Positions 7,928-16,192 of a stretch of DNA of 38,031 nt are shown here, one piece after another; the first letter of the stretch is position 1, and each line of letters starts with the position of its first letter. The notes under the pieces were generated by a model. The model worked only from the letters and a program-made list of their open reading frames with translations, did not search any database and was not told the DNA's origin. This DNA comes from Candidatus Zixiibacteriota bacterium (lineage in GTDB: Bacteria; Zixibacteria; MSB-5A5; GN15; FEB-12). Both the position numbers and the translations under genes were made by a program. Location of the stretch: NCBI GenBank assembly GCA_024278515.1, contig JAJRTA010000189.1:1-38031 (forward strand), given 5' to 3'.

Positions 7928-8824
7928 TCAGATAAGTGTCACCATCATAACCCCGATCATCCCCAGAACGATACCGATCAACCGATACCTGGTCACTTTT
8001 TCTTTCAGGAAGATATACGAGAAAATGAAAATAAAAATCGACGCCGTCTGATTCAGGGCCGCCGCGATTGATGCCTGCGTGTATTTCATCCCGGCCAGCC
8101 AGGTAACCATTGCCAGATACCCTCCCATGACAGAACCTGAGAGTGTGTAAATCCAGCGTTCGTTCAGGCGCACCGTGCGGATTATTTCCCACCGTCGCTT
8201 ATGCAACGCCAGCGCTATCACCAAAACAATAACCCCGCCGATCAATCGGAACTCCGTCACCCAGAGCAGGGGAGAGCGGTCAAGCAACGGCTTGATCATG
8301 ACAATTCCGACTCCATTGGCCAGTTGTGCCAATACGCCCCAGGTCATGCCTTCGGCAATCTGCCGCCGGGTCAGGCCGTTGGGTTGTCGATCGAGAGAAG
8401 CGGCCAATACAGCCGAGACAATGAGCCCGGAGCCGATCAGTTGCCACAATGTCAGATTTTCCGAAAGGTATAACATTGACAGAACGATGATAATCGGACT
8501 GTAGAGGCACACTACCACCGACATAATCCCGGCCCCTAACCGATTGAGACTCTTGAAATAAAGCGTATCAGCCAAACCAATGCCTAAAGCCCCCGAGACC
8601 AACAGAAGAATATAATCGGAACCCGGCACAGGCCTGAAAACAGTCTCGCCAAGAAACATCATCGTCGGCAGGAACAGGATGATGGCCAGCAGATCTTTGA
8701 ACAGATTAAGCCCGATAGGATGAACCGTTTCCCCGCTTTTTTTGAATAGAATTACCGCCCCGGCCCAGATGACCGCGCAAAGCAACGCGAGAATCTCTCC
8801 CAGATGCGACCCGATAAAGTTCAA
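7928..8824 (-). CDS. EamA/DMT-family membrane transporter
   Basis: A 298-residue polytopic protein with ten predicted helices in two EamA repeats (about 8-145 and 155-298). The first repeat begins with ALLCAVIWAGAVILFKKSG, the second with MTWGVLAQLANGVGIVMIKP. The pattern A.....QTASIFIFIFSYIFLKEKVT near the end is characteristic of drug/metabolite exporters of the DMT superfamily. The substrate cannot be read from the sequence. The start codon appears to be TTG; no in-frame ATG is found nearby, and AAGGA lies about 11 nt upstream. It lies 110 nt upstream of the channel gene on the same strand, possibly co-transcribed. Confidence 0.88.
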   Translation of the reverse strand: MNFIGSHLGEILALLCAVIWAGAVILFKKSGETVHPIGLNLFKDLLAIILFLPTMMFLGETVFRPVPGSDYILLLVSGALGIGLADTLYFKSLNRLGAGIMSVVVCLYSPIIIVLSMLYLSENLTLWQLIGSGLIVSAVLAASLDRQPNGLTRRQIAEGMTWGVLAQLANGVGIVMIKPLLDRSPLLWVTEFRLIGGVIVLVIALALHKRRWEIIRTVRLNERWIYTLSGSVMGGYLAMVTWLAGMKYTQASIAAALNQTASIFIFIFSYIFLKEKVTRYRLIGIVLGMIGVMMVTLI

Positions 8825-9308
8825 CGGTATATCATTCCTTACCTGTTATTTCTATCATTCCAAGGCCGGAAGGTAACCATATTCCCCGAATCCTCCAAGC
8901 ATGATGTCACAGCCTTCCCTGTAATCTCAGGACCTTCACAATTATGTCTGAAGATTTCAGTAGGTGCAAATTGAATCATAAAGATTGACATTTTCAACAA
9001 GTGGTAATGGTTGTTTATGAAATTGAAAACTTTCCATTGTTCGCCGCACGGGAGAAACGACGAACACGGAATAGGTCATAAAACATCATGCCGGACTTGA
9101 TCCGGCAGCCAATTCTATTTTGTGTCATGCTGAACTCGATTCAGCATCCGGAAAACAAATGTACGTGGATTCCGGGTCAGGCCCGGAATGACGTAATGAT
9201 GACTGGGTGGCTCACCCTTCAGAGTGAGGGCTTTTCGAATTCGCAGTCATCTCGATTGCCATTAATCGAAGTATGATGTACAATGAACAGCCGGATATAG
9301 GATTTATT
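8825..9308. other. Intergenic region between divergent genes, with a hairpin cluster
   Basis: About 480 bases without a supported gene separate the EamA gene (minus) from the reductive-dehalogenase-like gene (plus). The right half carries three palindromes (listed separately) and a further imperfect hairpin, CTCAC with GTGAG near 9212-9230, followed by CTTTT. A short frame across the palindromes is an artefact of the repeats. No convincing promoter was found for the plus-strand gene. Confidence 0.7.
9089..9189. repeat. Array of three perfect hairpins with 5-nt loops (dispersed-repeat type)
   Basis: TGCCGGA/TCCGGCA (9089-9107), ATGCTGAA/TTCAGCAT (9127-9147) and ATTCCGGG/CCCGGAAT (9169-9189) are each perfect inverted repeats with 5-base centres (CTTGA, CTCGA, TCAGG), spaced about 20 nt apart. 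The style (GTCATGC..., ...CCGGAATGACG) resembles the widespread intergenic repeats of many Gram-negative genomes. It is probably non-coding and mobile in trans or transcribed as structured RNA. Confidence 0.75.
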
Positions 9309-10640
9309 ATGGCCTTATCAATAATGATTTACATTTTCAGTGGTCTTCTGATTTCAGCATCCCTTATCGCTTTTGCAATAGTGTCAGTAAAAGAGCGCAG
9401 GATCACGGCGACCCTGCGCTCCATTATTCTTGTGATCGCGGTTATTGTGGGCTGGACGGGCTGGTATTTCCTGGTCGGATCGGAGACTTTCTGGTTATTC
9501 TTACCACCGGTTGTTGTCATGTCCGGGTTGGTTCTGTTTTTCATTCCACTGGGACAAATTAAACCTCTGGCAATAGGGAAGATTACCGAACGGGTCGATG
9601 AACGTGACACTGTTTTCGCCCGTGAGGAATATCTGCCGGGATCAGAAAAATACGACCGGTACTACTCAACACATCCCGAGTTGAGAGAGGTAGATGATCG
9701 CATACGCCGCCTTCCGGAATTACTTGAACCGGGCGGCCGATATTATGACGAGGCACCGGCCGGTTCGGCCAGGGCGGATTTTCGTGAGATCGAGGATATG
9801 ACTTCCCGGGTTGACGGAAAAGTTACATCTCCGCCCGCCCCTGCCGATCCTGACTGGATGACAGCCTGGGTGAAGGAAGAATTGCTAAGTGCGCGAGCTG
9901 ACGAGGTCGGTATCGCGAAGCTCAACCCGATGTATGTTTACTCCCATGTCGGTCGTGGTCCGGAGCCATGGGGGCAGCCGATCGAAAACAGACACAAGTA
10001 TGCCATTGTATTTACTCTCGAAATGAACTATCACGAGGTCGAAACTGCGCCGCACTTGTCGATCACTCGTGAAACAGCACGTAAATACAAGCAGGCGGCC
10101 GTGGTGTCTATCAATCTTGCGAAACAGATACGCGAGCTGGGTTACCCGGCTCGCGCTCATATTGCCGGAAGCAATTATCATTTAATGCTCCCGCCTGTTG
10201 CCTGTGACGCCGGTCTCGGCGAACTGGGACGAATGGGATACCTGATTTCCCCGAGGCTGGGCGCGCGGGTTCGTCTTGGAGCTATCACCACCGATTTACA
10301 ACTTCAGACAGACAGGCCTGTAACATTTGGCGTACAAGACTTTTGCGATAAATGTCTGAAGTGTGCGATTAACTGCCCGTCCGGCGCCATCCCATCCGGT
10401 CCCAAAACCGATATCCGGGGTGTGGAAAAATGGGCGCTTCATGTTGAGCGATGTATCCACTACTGGCGCGTTATCGGGACCGACTGCGGTCTTTGTATGA
10501 AAGTGTGCCCCTACAGCCATCCGCCAACCTTTTTCCATAATCTGGTCCGGGCGGGCTGTCGGCGATCGAGCTTTGCCCGCAGGGTTGCTGTCTGGGGGGA
10601 TGATTTTTTCTATGGTCGAAAGCTCCGCCTGCCCGGATGA
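9309..10640 (+). CDS. Membrane-anchored reductive-dehalogenase-like Fe-S protein
   Basis: A 443-residue protein. Three N-terminal membrane helices lie at about 2-25, 39-54 and 60-80. A soluble region follows, with the RdhA/QueG-type cobalamin-fold block AGLGELGRMGYLISPRLGAR near 300-320 and a two-cluster ferredoxin tail: C346-x2-C349-x2-C352-x3-C356-P, then C382 and C393-x2-C396-x3-C400-P. Reductive dehalogenases use corrinoid and two 4Fe-4S clusters to remove halogens, or are relatives such as epoxyqueuosine reductase. Here there is no Tat signal, and the anchor is fused to the catalytic chain instead of being a separate RdhB. The ATG at 9309 (AGGA 6 nt upstream) is preferred; 9273 is an alternative that adds 12 residues. 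No regulator or corrinoid genes are adjacent, so the substrate is unknown. Confidence 0.75.
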   Translation: MALSIMIYIFSGLLISASLIAFAIVSVKERRITATLRSIILVIAVIVGWTGWYFLVGSETFWLFLPPVVVMSGLVLFFIPLGQIKPLAIGKITERVDERDTVFAREEYLPGSEKYDRYYSTHPELREVDDRIRRLPELLEPGGRYYDEAPAGSARADFREIEDMTSRVDGKVTSPPAPADPDWMTAWVKEELLSARADEVGIAKLNPMYVYSHVGRGPEPWGQPIENRHKYAIVFTLEMNYHEVETAPHLSITRETARKYKQAAVVSINLAKQIRELGYPARAHIAGSNYHLMLPPVACDAGLGELGRMGYLISPRLGARVRLGAITTDLQLQTDRPVTFGVQDFCDKCLKCAINCPSGAIPSGPKTDIRGVEKWALHVERCIHYWRVIGTDCGLCMKVCPYSHPPTFFHNLVRAGCRRSSFARRVAVWGDDFFYGRKLRLPG

Positions 10641-10720
10641 TTCACAACCAGGTCAACCATTAAGACAGCGTCGCCGATATACATTAATGAACCCGGATCA
10701 AGGCCGAACTGAAATATCTG

Positions 10721-11308
10721 GTGAGAAATACGGTGCCGATTTCAAGAAAAACAAGGGAAGCCGTCAAAGAAGAGCTCCTCAAAAATCAGCCGCTGATGGA
10801 TCTTGAAATTGTCAGGCGTGACCTCTTCAGATGGCTTGAACAGTTACCATGTCCTGACGGCTTGAGTAACGGCTGGGAAGACTCCGTTCGGGTGTTTCCG
10901 GTTGCACCTGAAGAAGTCAATTTAACGCAGGGAATATGCGTGCGTCTGACTCTGCGTCTTAATACAAGCCATAATCGGTATATTATCGCTCTGATGGAAT
11001 CACTCACACCCACCAGCCGCGGCGTGTACTTTGCCACTGTTCATGTCAATTGGCGGGAGGAGGAGTTTCGGGTTCAGGAGCTTTTGGAAAAAACATACGT
11101 CGGTCATTTTGATGATGCCCTGAAGGCCAAACATAACATCTGGACACAAACCTTCCGGATCCACGAGTTATTCAACTGTCTCAACAGTTGCGCGCTCGCC
11201 ATTCTTGGTCATGAACTCAGGAAGCGCCCGGAGAAAAAAGAAATCGGTACTTCCTTGTCGCATCCGATAATCACGTCAACCGATTTTCCTGTGAACAAGG
11301 AAGATTAA
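10721..11308 (+). CDS. Hypothetical protein
   Basis: A 195-residue soluble protein that I do not recognise. It opens with a basic, helical stretch, then WLEQLPCPDGLSNGWEDSV, a beta-rich core (GICVRLTLRLNTSHNRYIIALME, then GVYFATVHVNWREEEFRV) and a helical tail around NIWTQTFRIHELFNCLNSCA. There is no signal peptide or membrane segment. The start is a GTG at 10721 without a clear ribosome-binding site; an ATG at 10796 is an alternative. It lies 80 nt after the Fe-S protein on the same strand and could be co-transcribed, but the sequence does not tie it to dehalogenation. It converges with the beta-barrel gene 50 nt downstream. Confidence 0.55.
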   Translation: MRNTVPISRKTREAVKEELLKNQPLMDLEIVRRDLFRWLEQLPCPDGLSNGWEDSVRVFPVAPEEVNLTQGICVRLTLRLNTSHNRYIIALMESLTPTSRGVYFATVHVNWREEEFRVQELLEKTYVGHFDDALKAKHNIWTQTFRIHELFNCLNSCALAILGHELRKRPEKKEIGTSLSHPIITSTDFPVNKED

Positions 11309-11357
11309 TACGACTGCATCACCAGGTGCTTATCTGCCCGGTTTCGGTTTTATATCA

Positions 11358-12005
11358 CTACAAAACTCGTATTCCGCCGGTGACCGCCCAGAAACGTAAC
11401 GGTGTTTCAAACACGGTGTTGGCTCCGTCGATCTTGATGTTAATATATCGAGCTTCAAAAAATAAACCGATCTTGGGTATCAGTGAATAGTTGACCCCGG
11501 CTCCGATGCTATAATACAGCTTTGTCTGATCTTCAAGGCTGAGCTTGTCTTCCCAATATGCAGCAGTGCCGATTTTTACTTCGCCTTTCCAAACAAAGTC
11601 GGATTGCTTGACCATAGCCATTCCGACACCTGCCAGACCGTAAGGTTTGATGGGGACCATCGGCAAGCTCGGTACGAACCTGGCCTGGAGGCCGAAGAGT
11701 GTGGTATTGATTTTCGCTCCCTCGAGTGTTCCACCGATAGCATCGTCGATCTTGTTGGAAAAACCATGATGCTCAGCTGTCCCGACGAGTTCGACCATCG
11801 GCATCAGGCTGTATCCAATTCCACCAGTCACATGCCGGCCGGACTTATACCAGTCACTGAAAACCGGCGGCTTGTGTTGTATCCCCGGACCACCTCCCAG
11901 ATACAATTTGACCGGGCTGGAAAGCTGGGCGTAACTGGAAGATACCGCCAGCAACAGGATGACAACAAGCAATACAATACCCTTAACAGACATCTTTGGA
12001 CTCAT
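11358..12005 (-). CDS. Outer-membrane beta-barrel protein (OmpA/OmpW-like fold), paralog 1
   Basis: A 215-residue exported protein. The signal peptide (MSPKMSVKGIVLLVVILLLA to SSYA) is followed by amphipathic strands beginning VKLYLGGGPGIQ and ending RFWAVTGGIRVL, a terminal strand typical of small 8-stranded barrels. I chose the ATG at 12005 because GGAAGG lies 6 nt upstream. A promoter-like TTGACC-N18-TACTTT at 12070-12041 lies between this ATG and an earlier possible start at 12074, so the longer form is unlikely. The segment GYSLMPMVELVG matches GFSLIPRVELVG of the next gene upstream, which marks the two as tandem paralogs. Function is unknown. Confidence 0.75.
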   Translation of the reverse strand: MSPKMSVKGIVLLVVILLLAVSSSYAQLSSPVKLYLGGGPGIQHKPPVFSDWYKSGRHVTGGIGYSLMPMVELVGTAEHHGFSNKIDDAIGGTLEGAKINTTLFGLQARFVPSLPMVPIKPYGLAGVGMAMVKQSDFVWKGEVKIGTAAYWEDKLSLEDQTKLYYSIGAGVNYSLIPKIGLFFEARYINIKIDGANTVFETPLRFWAVTGGIRVL

Positions 12006-12152
12006 AAATACCTTCCCTTGTTTTTGTGCATGCGCAGATAAAAGTATTGTCAATTTGTCCCGGCGGTCAAGCAATAGTATGCGAAAAAGTTCCTGTCTGA
12101 AACATTGTTGAATCAGAGGGGATCCCGACCGGATTTACTCCACTGATTATAT

Positions 12153-12740
12153 TTATATTTTAAGACCTAATGAAACGGTAATCAACCTGGTGTTGGTTTT
12201 TTCAACAATATCTTCCATGAACGTATAATAACGACCCTCGATAAAGGTACGGGTGAATTCAAGTCCGCCGCCGATGACCATGTAATTTTCCGTGTGCGAC
12301 TGGATAATGTATGTTTCCTCTATCCCGAATATGTTTGTAGTTACATCTTCAAAATCGAACTTCGCCCACCCGTAGCCGCCGAGTACATAAGGATTAGTGG
12401 TCAATACACCGAGATTCAACTTCAATTCCGCTCCGTACATAATCATGGTCAGGTCGCCACCGGAAACGGATATAGATCCCTGATTCTCAACTACCCTTTC
12501 CAGCGATTCGAGCGAAAACTTGTGGTAACTGCCACGTCCCACCAGCTCAACTCGAGGAATCAGGGAGAAACCGAGTCCTCCTCCGAGATGGTAACCATAA
12601 TTGTACATATCCTTGAAATCATCCTGCGGAACCGAAGCGCCGCCCTGTAAATACAGATTGAACGGTTTGGGTGATCCTTGTCCCAGGACCGTACCTGACG
12701 ACAACAGCAGAATAATCAAACAAAGCGAGTATTTTTTCAT
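12153..12740 (-). CDS. Outer-membrane beta-barrel protein, paralog 2
   Basis: A 195-residue exported protein with a clear signal peptide (MKKYSLCLIILLLSSGTVLG). Barrel strands start FNLYLQGGASVP and end RLITVSLGLKI. It shares the Y-LGGGLGFSLIPRVELVG block and the NLYLxGG opening with its downstream neighbour at 11358. GGAG 6 nt before the ATG supports the start. It lies 147 nt before paralog 1 on the same strand, and divergently from the thiolase operon across 215 nt. It is likely an 8-stranded barrel of the outer membrane; no substrate or partner is known. The gene is intact. Confidence 0.78.
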   Translation of the reverse strand: MKKYSLCLIILLLSSGTVLGQGSPKPFNLYLQGGASVPQDDFKDMYNYGYHLGGGLGFSLIPRVELVGRGSYHKFSLESLERVVENQGSISVSGGDLTMIMYGAELKLNLGVLTTNPYVLGGYGWAKFDFEDVTTNIFGIEETYIIQSHTENYMVIGGGLEFTRTFIEGRYYTFMEDIVEKTNTRLITVSLGLKI

Positions 12741-12863
12741 AACATCTCCATTACAATAATACCTGACTTTACTTTACCAATAAATCATTCAATTACACGG
12801 TAAATCAACAAAAACAGGCGGGAGTTTATGATCTGTATGATAAAATTGTTCGCCCCGGGGCAT

Positions 12864-12879
12864 TGTGAAAGAGTTCACT
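12864..12879 (+). promoter_or_regulatory. CRP/FNR-like operator upstream of the fatty-acid operon
   Basis: TGTGA-N6-TCACT matches the CRP/FNR-family consensus TGTGA-N6-TCACA with one difference. Its centre (12871.5) is about 42 nt before the transcript start predicted from the -10 at 12902. That is the class II activator position, which would compensate for the poor -35. The gdhA upstream region has a matching site. Confidence 0.5.
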
Positions 12880-12907
12880 TGCGCTTACGCGGTCATTTAT
12901 TTATATA
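12879..12907 (+). promoter_or_regulatory. Probable promoter of the thiolase operon
   Basis: TTGCGC (12879-12884) and TATATA (12902-12907) are separated by 17 nt. The -10 is good and the -35 poor, as expected for an activated promoter. The leader to the ATG at 12956 would be about 42 nt, with AGGAG ahead of the start. Confidence 0.55.
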
Positions 12908-12955
12908 AGCCACAGTATACAGTAACGAGTACTTAGAAATAACAGGAGTCTGGAT

Positions 12956-14143
12956 ATGGCACGGAACGAAGCCTTTATAGTATCAGCCTGTCGTACGGCT
13001 ATCGGAACTCTCCATGGCGGCCTGGGGTCATTCACGGCGCCGCAGCTTGGCGCGCTGGCGGTCAAAGAAGCGGTCAAGCGAGCCGGTATCGACGGTAACG
13101 ATGTAGATGAAGTGATAATGGGTCAGGTGGTGCAGGGCGGTTCCGGTCAGGCGCCCGCCCGTCAGGCGGCGATCAACGCCGGGCTGCCGCCCGGTTCAGC
13201 GGCCCTGACGATCAACAAAGTATGCGGCTCCGGACTTAAAGCTGTCATGCTGGCCGCTCAGTCGATCAGGGCTGGTGACGGGAATGTCTTTATCGCCGGC
13301 GGCATGGAATCGATGTCCAACACTCCCTATGTTCTGAAAGGGGCCAAAACCGGCCTGCGTTGGGGACACAAGACGCTCGATGATATCATGGTCTCCGACG
13401 GTCTCTGGGATTCATTCAACGATTTCCACATGGGATGTGCCGCAGAGATTATCGCCCGTCAGGAGAAAATCTCACGTGAAGAACAGGATGAGTACGCCCT
13501 GAAATCTCATCAGAAAGCTGTCGCGGCCGCTTCAGCAGGCAAATTCGACCAGGAGATTTTCGATGTCGAAGTGCCCCAGCGCAAGAAAGACCCGATTATT
13601 TTCAACAGGGATGAATGTCCTCGCGCTGATATTTCTGCTGAAAAACTGGCCAAACTGCGTCCTGCCTTCGAAAAGGATGGGACCGTGACGGCCGGCAATG
13701 CGCCCGGCCTCAACGATGGAGCCTCAGCTACGGTGGTTGTCTCCGAACAATACCTGAAGGATAAAAATCTGGCACCGCTGGCTCGTGTCGTTGACTACGC
13801 GGTTGCCGGAACCGAGCCTCAGCTTCTGTTTTATGCTCCGATTTACGCGGTTCAGAACCTGATGAAGAAAATGAACGTCGATATCAACCATTGGGACCTG
13901 ATTGAAGCCAACGAAGCATTTTCCGTTCAGGCTCTTGCCGACGGCAACGCTCTTGGCTGGGACTGGGACCGGGTCAATGTTCACGGCGGCGCGGTTGCGC
14001 TCGGTCATCCGATCGGAGCGTCCGGCACTCGTGTTCTGACCACCCTGATTTACGCGCTCAAAGACCGTGGATTGAAAACCGGTATGGCCACGCTTTGTCT
14101 TGGCGGCGGCAACGCTGTTGCACTGGCTATCGAAATATGCTAA
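12956..14143 (+). CDS. atoB: Acetyl-CoA C-acyltransferase (thiolase)
   Basis: A 395-residue cytoplasmic enzyme of the biosynthetic/acetoacetyl-CoA thiolase family. It joins two acetyl-CoA units or cleaves 3-ketoacyl-CoA. All three catalytic signatures are present: the nucleophile C90 in [16 protein letters not shown] near residue 318 with H351 in GHPIGASG, and C381 in [10 protein letters not shown]. Length is typical (about 393). GGAG stands upstream of the ATG. It is the first gene of an operon with a 3-hydroxyacyl-CoA dehydrogenase and two acyl-CoA dehydrogenases, so it belongs to beta-oxidation or butyrate-type metabolism. The direction (synthesis or degradation) cannot be settled from the sequence. 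Confidence 0.95.
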   Translation: MARNEAFIVSACRTAIGTLHGGLGSFTAPQLGALAVKEAVKRAGIDGNDVDEVIMGQVVQGGSGQAPARQAAINAGLPPGSAALTINKVCGSGLKAVMLAAQSIRAGDGNVFIAGGMESMSNTPYVLKGAKTGLRWGHKTLDDIMVSDGLWDSFNDFHMGCAAEIIARQEKISREEQDEYALKSHQKAVAAASAGKFDQEIFDVEVPQRKKDPIIFNRDECPRADISAEKLAKLRPAFEKDGTVTAGNAPGLNDGASATVVVSEQYLKDKNLAPLARVVDYAVAGTEPQLLFYAPIYAVQNLMKKMNVDINHWDLIEANEAFSVQALADGNALGWDWDRVNVHGGAVALGHPIGASGTRVLTTLIYALKDRGLKTGMATLCLGGGNAVALAIEIC

Positions 14144-14168
14144 GATAGAAACTGATGGAAATATATTT

Positions 14169-15032
14169 ATGAATGTTGATGATATTAAAAAAGTAACGGT
14201 AGTCGGTACCGGCACGATGGGCAACGGCATTGCTCAGGTTTTCGCCCAGTGCGGCTACGATGTCAACATGGTTGACATCAGGCAGGACTTTCTCGACCGC
14301 GCCCTTGCGGTTATTACGAAAAGCCTGGATCGTTTGCTAAAGAAAGAAAAGATCTCGGAGGATGACAAATCCGCCGCCCTGGGAAGGCTGAATATGTCAA
14401 CCGACCTCTCCGTTGCCGCCGATTCTCAACTGGTGGTGGAAGCGGTCACCGAAAATCTTGATATCAAACTTGATGTTTTCAAAAAACTTGAAGAAATCTG
14501 CCCGCCTGAGACGATCCTTGCCTCGAATACATCATCGTTGCCGATAACGCAACTGGCCGCCGCCACCAAACGACCGGCTCAGTTTATCGGGATGCACTTC
14601 ATGAACCCGGTGCCGATGATGAAACTGATCGAACTGATCCGTGGGATTGCTACCTCTGATGAAACTTTCGGCCTGATTAAGGAATTATCGGTCAGGCTCG
14701 GCAAGACACCGGTTGAAGTAAACGACTTCCCCGGATTTATCGCCAACCGTATCCTGATGCCGATGATCAACGAAGCGATATACGCGCACATGGAAGGGGT
14801 GGGCACGGTGGAGGCTATTGACGAAGTTATGAAGCTGGGTATGGCGCATCCGATGGGTCCGCTGACCCTGGCTGATTTTATCGGGCTGGATGTATGTCTG
14901 GCAATTCTTGAAGTGATGCATGAAGGTCTTGGTGATCCCAAGTATCGCCCCTGTCCGTTATTGAAAAAAATGGTCCAGGCCGGTTATCTCGGTCGCAAGA
15001 GCGGGCGCGGCTTCTATGACTATAGCACCTGA
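14169..15032 (+). CDS. hbd: 3-hydroxybutyryl-CoA dehydrogenase
   Basis: A 287-residue NAD(P)-dependent enzyme that interconverts 3-hydroxyacyl-CoA and 3-ketoacyl-CoA, using the thiolase substrate as partner. The Rossmann motif [10 protein letters not shown] lies at 11-20 (G13-x-G15-x2-G18). The catalytic pair is H143 in MHFMNPVP and E155 in [14 protein letters not shown] (120-127) and the C-terminal domain block [12 protein letters not shown] complete the family pattern. Length matches single-domain Hbd/PaaH proteins (about 282). The ATG at 14169 lies 25 nt after the thiolase stop; an upstream frame running into the thiolase gene is not the start because the Rossmann strand begins right after residue 7. 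It is 11 nt from the next gene. Confidence 0.95.
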   Translation: MNVDDIKKVTVVGTGTMGNGIAQVFAQCGYDVNMVDIRQDFLDRALAVITKSLDRLLKKEKISEDDKSAALGRLNMSTDLSVAADSQLVVEAVTENLDIKLDVFKKLEEICPPETILASNTSSLPITQLAAATKRPAQFIGMHFMNPVPMMKLIELIRGIATSDETFGLIKELSVRLGKTPVEVNDFPGFIANRILMPMINEAIYAHMEGVGTVEAIDEVMKLGMAHPMGPLTLADFIGLDVCLAILEVMHEGLGDPKYRPCPLLKKMVQAGYLGRKSGRGFYDYST

Positions 15033-15043
15033 GGAGACTGTTG

Positions 15044-16189
15044 ATGGATTTCAGACTCACCGATGATGATCTTGAACTGAAACAGATGGCGCGCGAGTTT
15101 GCCGAGAAACGGCTTTACCCGTATGCCGAGGAGTACGACGAAAAAGAAACCACCCCTCGTGAATTGATAGACGAAGCGGGCGAGCTGGGTTATCTCGGCT
15201 TTACCGCTTCTGAAGATTACGGTGGTATGGGACTCAGCGCCGTTGCTTTCGGCGGTGTGCTGGAAGAAATCTGCGCCGGGTGCGCCGGGTTCGGGATTTT
15301 AGTCTCTGTTCACAACTCGCTTTGCTGTGAGATAGTGGATAAATTCGGCTGTGACGATCTCAAGAAGAAATATCTGACTAAGATGGTCACCGGCGAATAT
15401 GTCGGCGCCTACTGTCTGACGGAACCTGATGCCGGCACTGATGTGGCTTCCATCAGGACATCGGCTGAAGACAAGGGCGACCACTACCTGATTAACGGCA
15501 CCAAAGCCTTTGTCACCTCCGGCGGCCTGGCCGGTGTTTTGATCGTATTTGCCCGTACCGATGCGTCCGAGGACGGCCACAAGGGAATCAGTTGCTTTGT
15601 AGTTGAGCCGGGTTGGAACGGGATCAATCCGGGCAAGCCGGAAAAGAAATGCGGCATGAAAGCGTCCGATACGCGTGAAATCAATTTCACCGATGTCAAA
15701 GTTCCGAAGGAAAATATAATCGGCAAACCGGGGGAGGGTTTCAAGATGGCCGTTTCTATCCTCAATGCCGGTCGTCTTGGTGTTGCTTTCCAGGCTATCG
15801 GTATCGCGCAGGCCGCTCTGAACGAAGCGGTAAAATATTCGAAGGAACGCAAACAGTTCAACCAGCCGATCGCCAATTTTCAGGCCATTCAATTCAAGAT
15901 CGCCGACATGGCCACTCGTATCGATGCCGGTCGTCTGTTGGCATATCGGGCCGCTGAGATGAAAGACCGGGGTGAGATGTGCGCCCGTGAGTGCTCGATG
16001 GCCAAACTGTTCTGCTCCCAGACAGCCAACTATGTCGTAAACGAGGCGGTGCAGATTCATGGTGGTTATGGCTATATGAAGGAGTACGCAGTCGAGCGTT
16101 ATTTCCGTGACGCCCGGCTTACTGAAATCTATGAAGGCACTACCGAAGCACAACGGATGGTAATTTCCAGAGACATACTGAAGGACTAA
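15044..16189 (+). CDS. Acyl-CoA dehydrogenase (short-chain/butyryl type)
   Basis: A 381-residue FAD enzyme that oxidises acyl-CoA to enoyl-CoA and passes electrons to electron-transfer flavoprotein. It shows the family order: N-terminal helical domain, the beta-domain signature YCLTEPDAGTDVASIRT, then ARRLG/GRLGVAFQAIGIAQAAL, and QIHGGYGYMKEYAVERY close to the end. The catalytic base is E364 in IYEGTTEAQR, in the position typical of short-chain enzymes. The ATG at 15044 has GAGGAG 7 nt upstream; a TTG three bases earlier is not needed. It is the third gene of the operon. Electron-transfer flavoprotein genes are not in the window. Confidence 0.93.
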   Translation: MDFRLTDDDLELKQMAREFAEKRLYPYAEEYDEKETTPRELIDEAGELGYLGFTASEDYGGMGLSAVAFGGVLEEICAGCAGFGILVSVHNSLCCEIVDKFGCDDLKKKYLTKMVTGEYVGAYCLTEPDAGTDVASIRTSAEDKGDHYLINGTKAFVTSGGLAGVLIVFARTDASEDGHKGISCFVVEPGWNGINPGKPEKKCGMKASDTREINFTDVKVPKENIIGKPGEGFKMAVSILNAGRLGVAFQAIGIAQAALNEAVKYSKERKQFNQPIANFQAIQFKIADMATRIDAGRLLAYRAAEMKDRGEMCARECSMAKLFCSQTANYVVNEAVQIHGGYGYMKEYAVERYFRDARLTEIYEGTTEAQRMVISRDILKD

Positions 16190-16192
16190 AAC

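Noticed and set aside
9089-9189. The three hairpins as a CRISPR array
   Set aside because: The arms differ from each other and there are no equal repeats with unique spacers or cas genes.
9088-9276. A 62-residue reading frame across the hairpins
   Set aside because: It is made from the palindromic repeats (MLNSIQHP, WIPGQARNDV type) that often create false genes.
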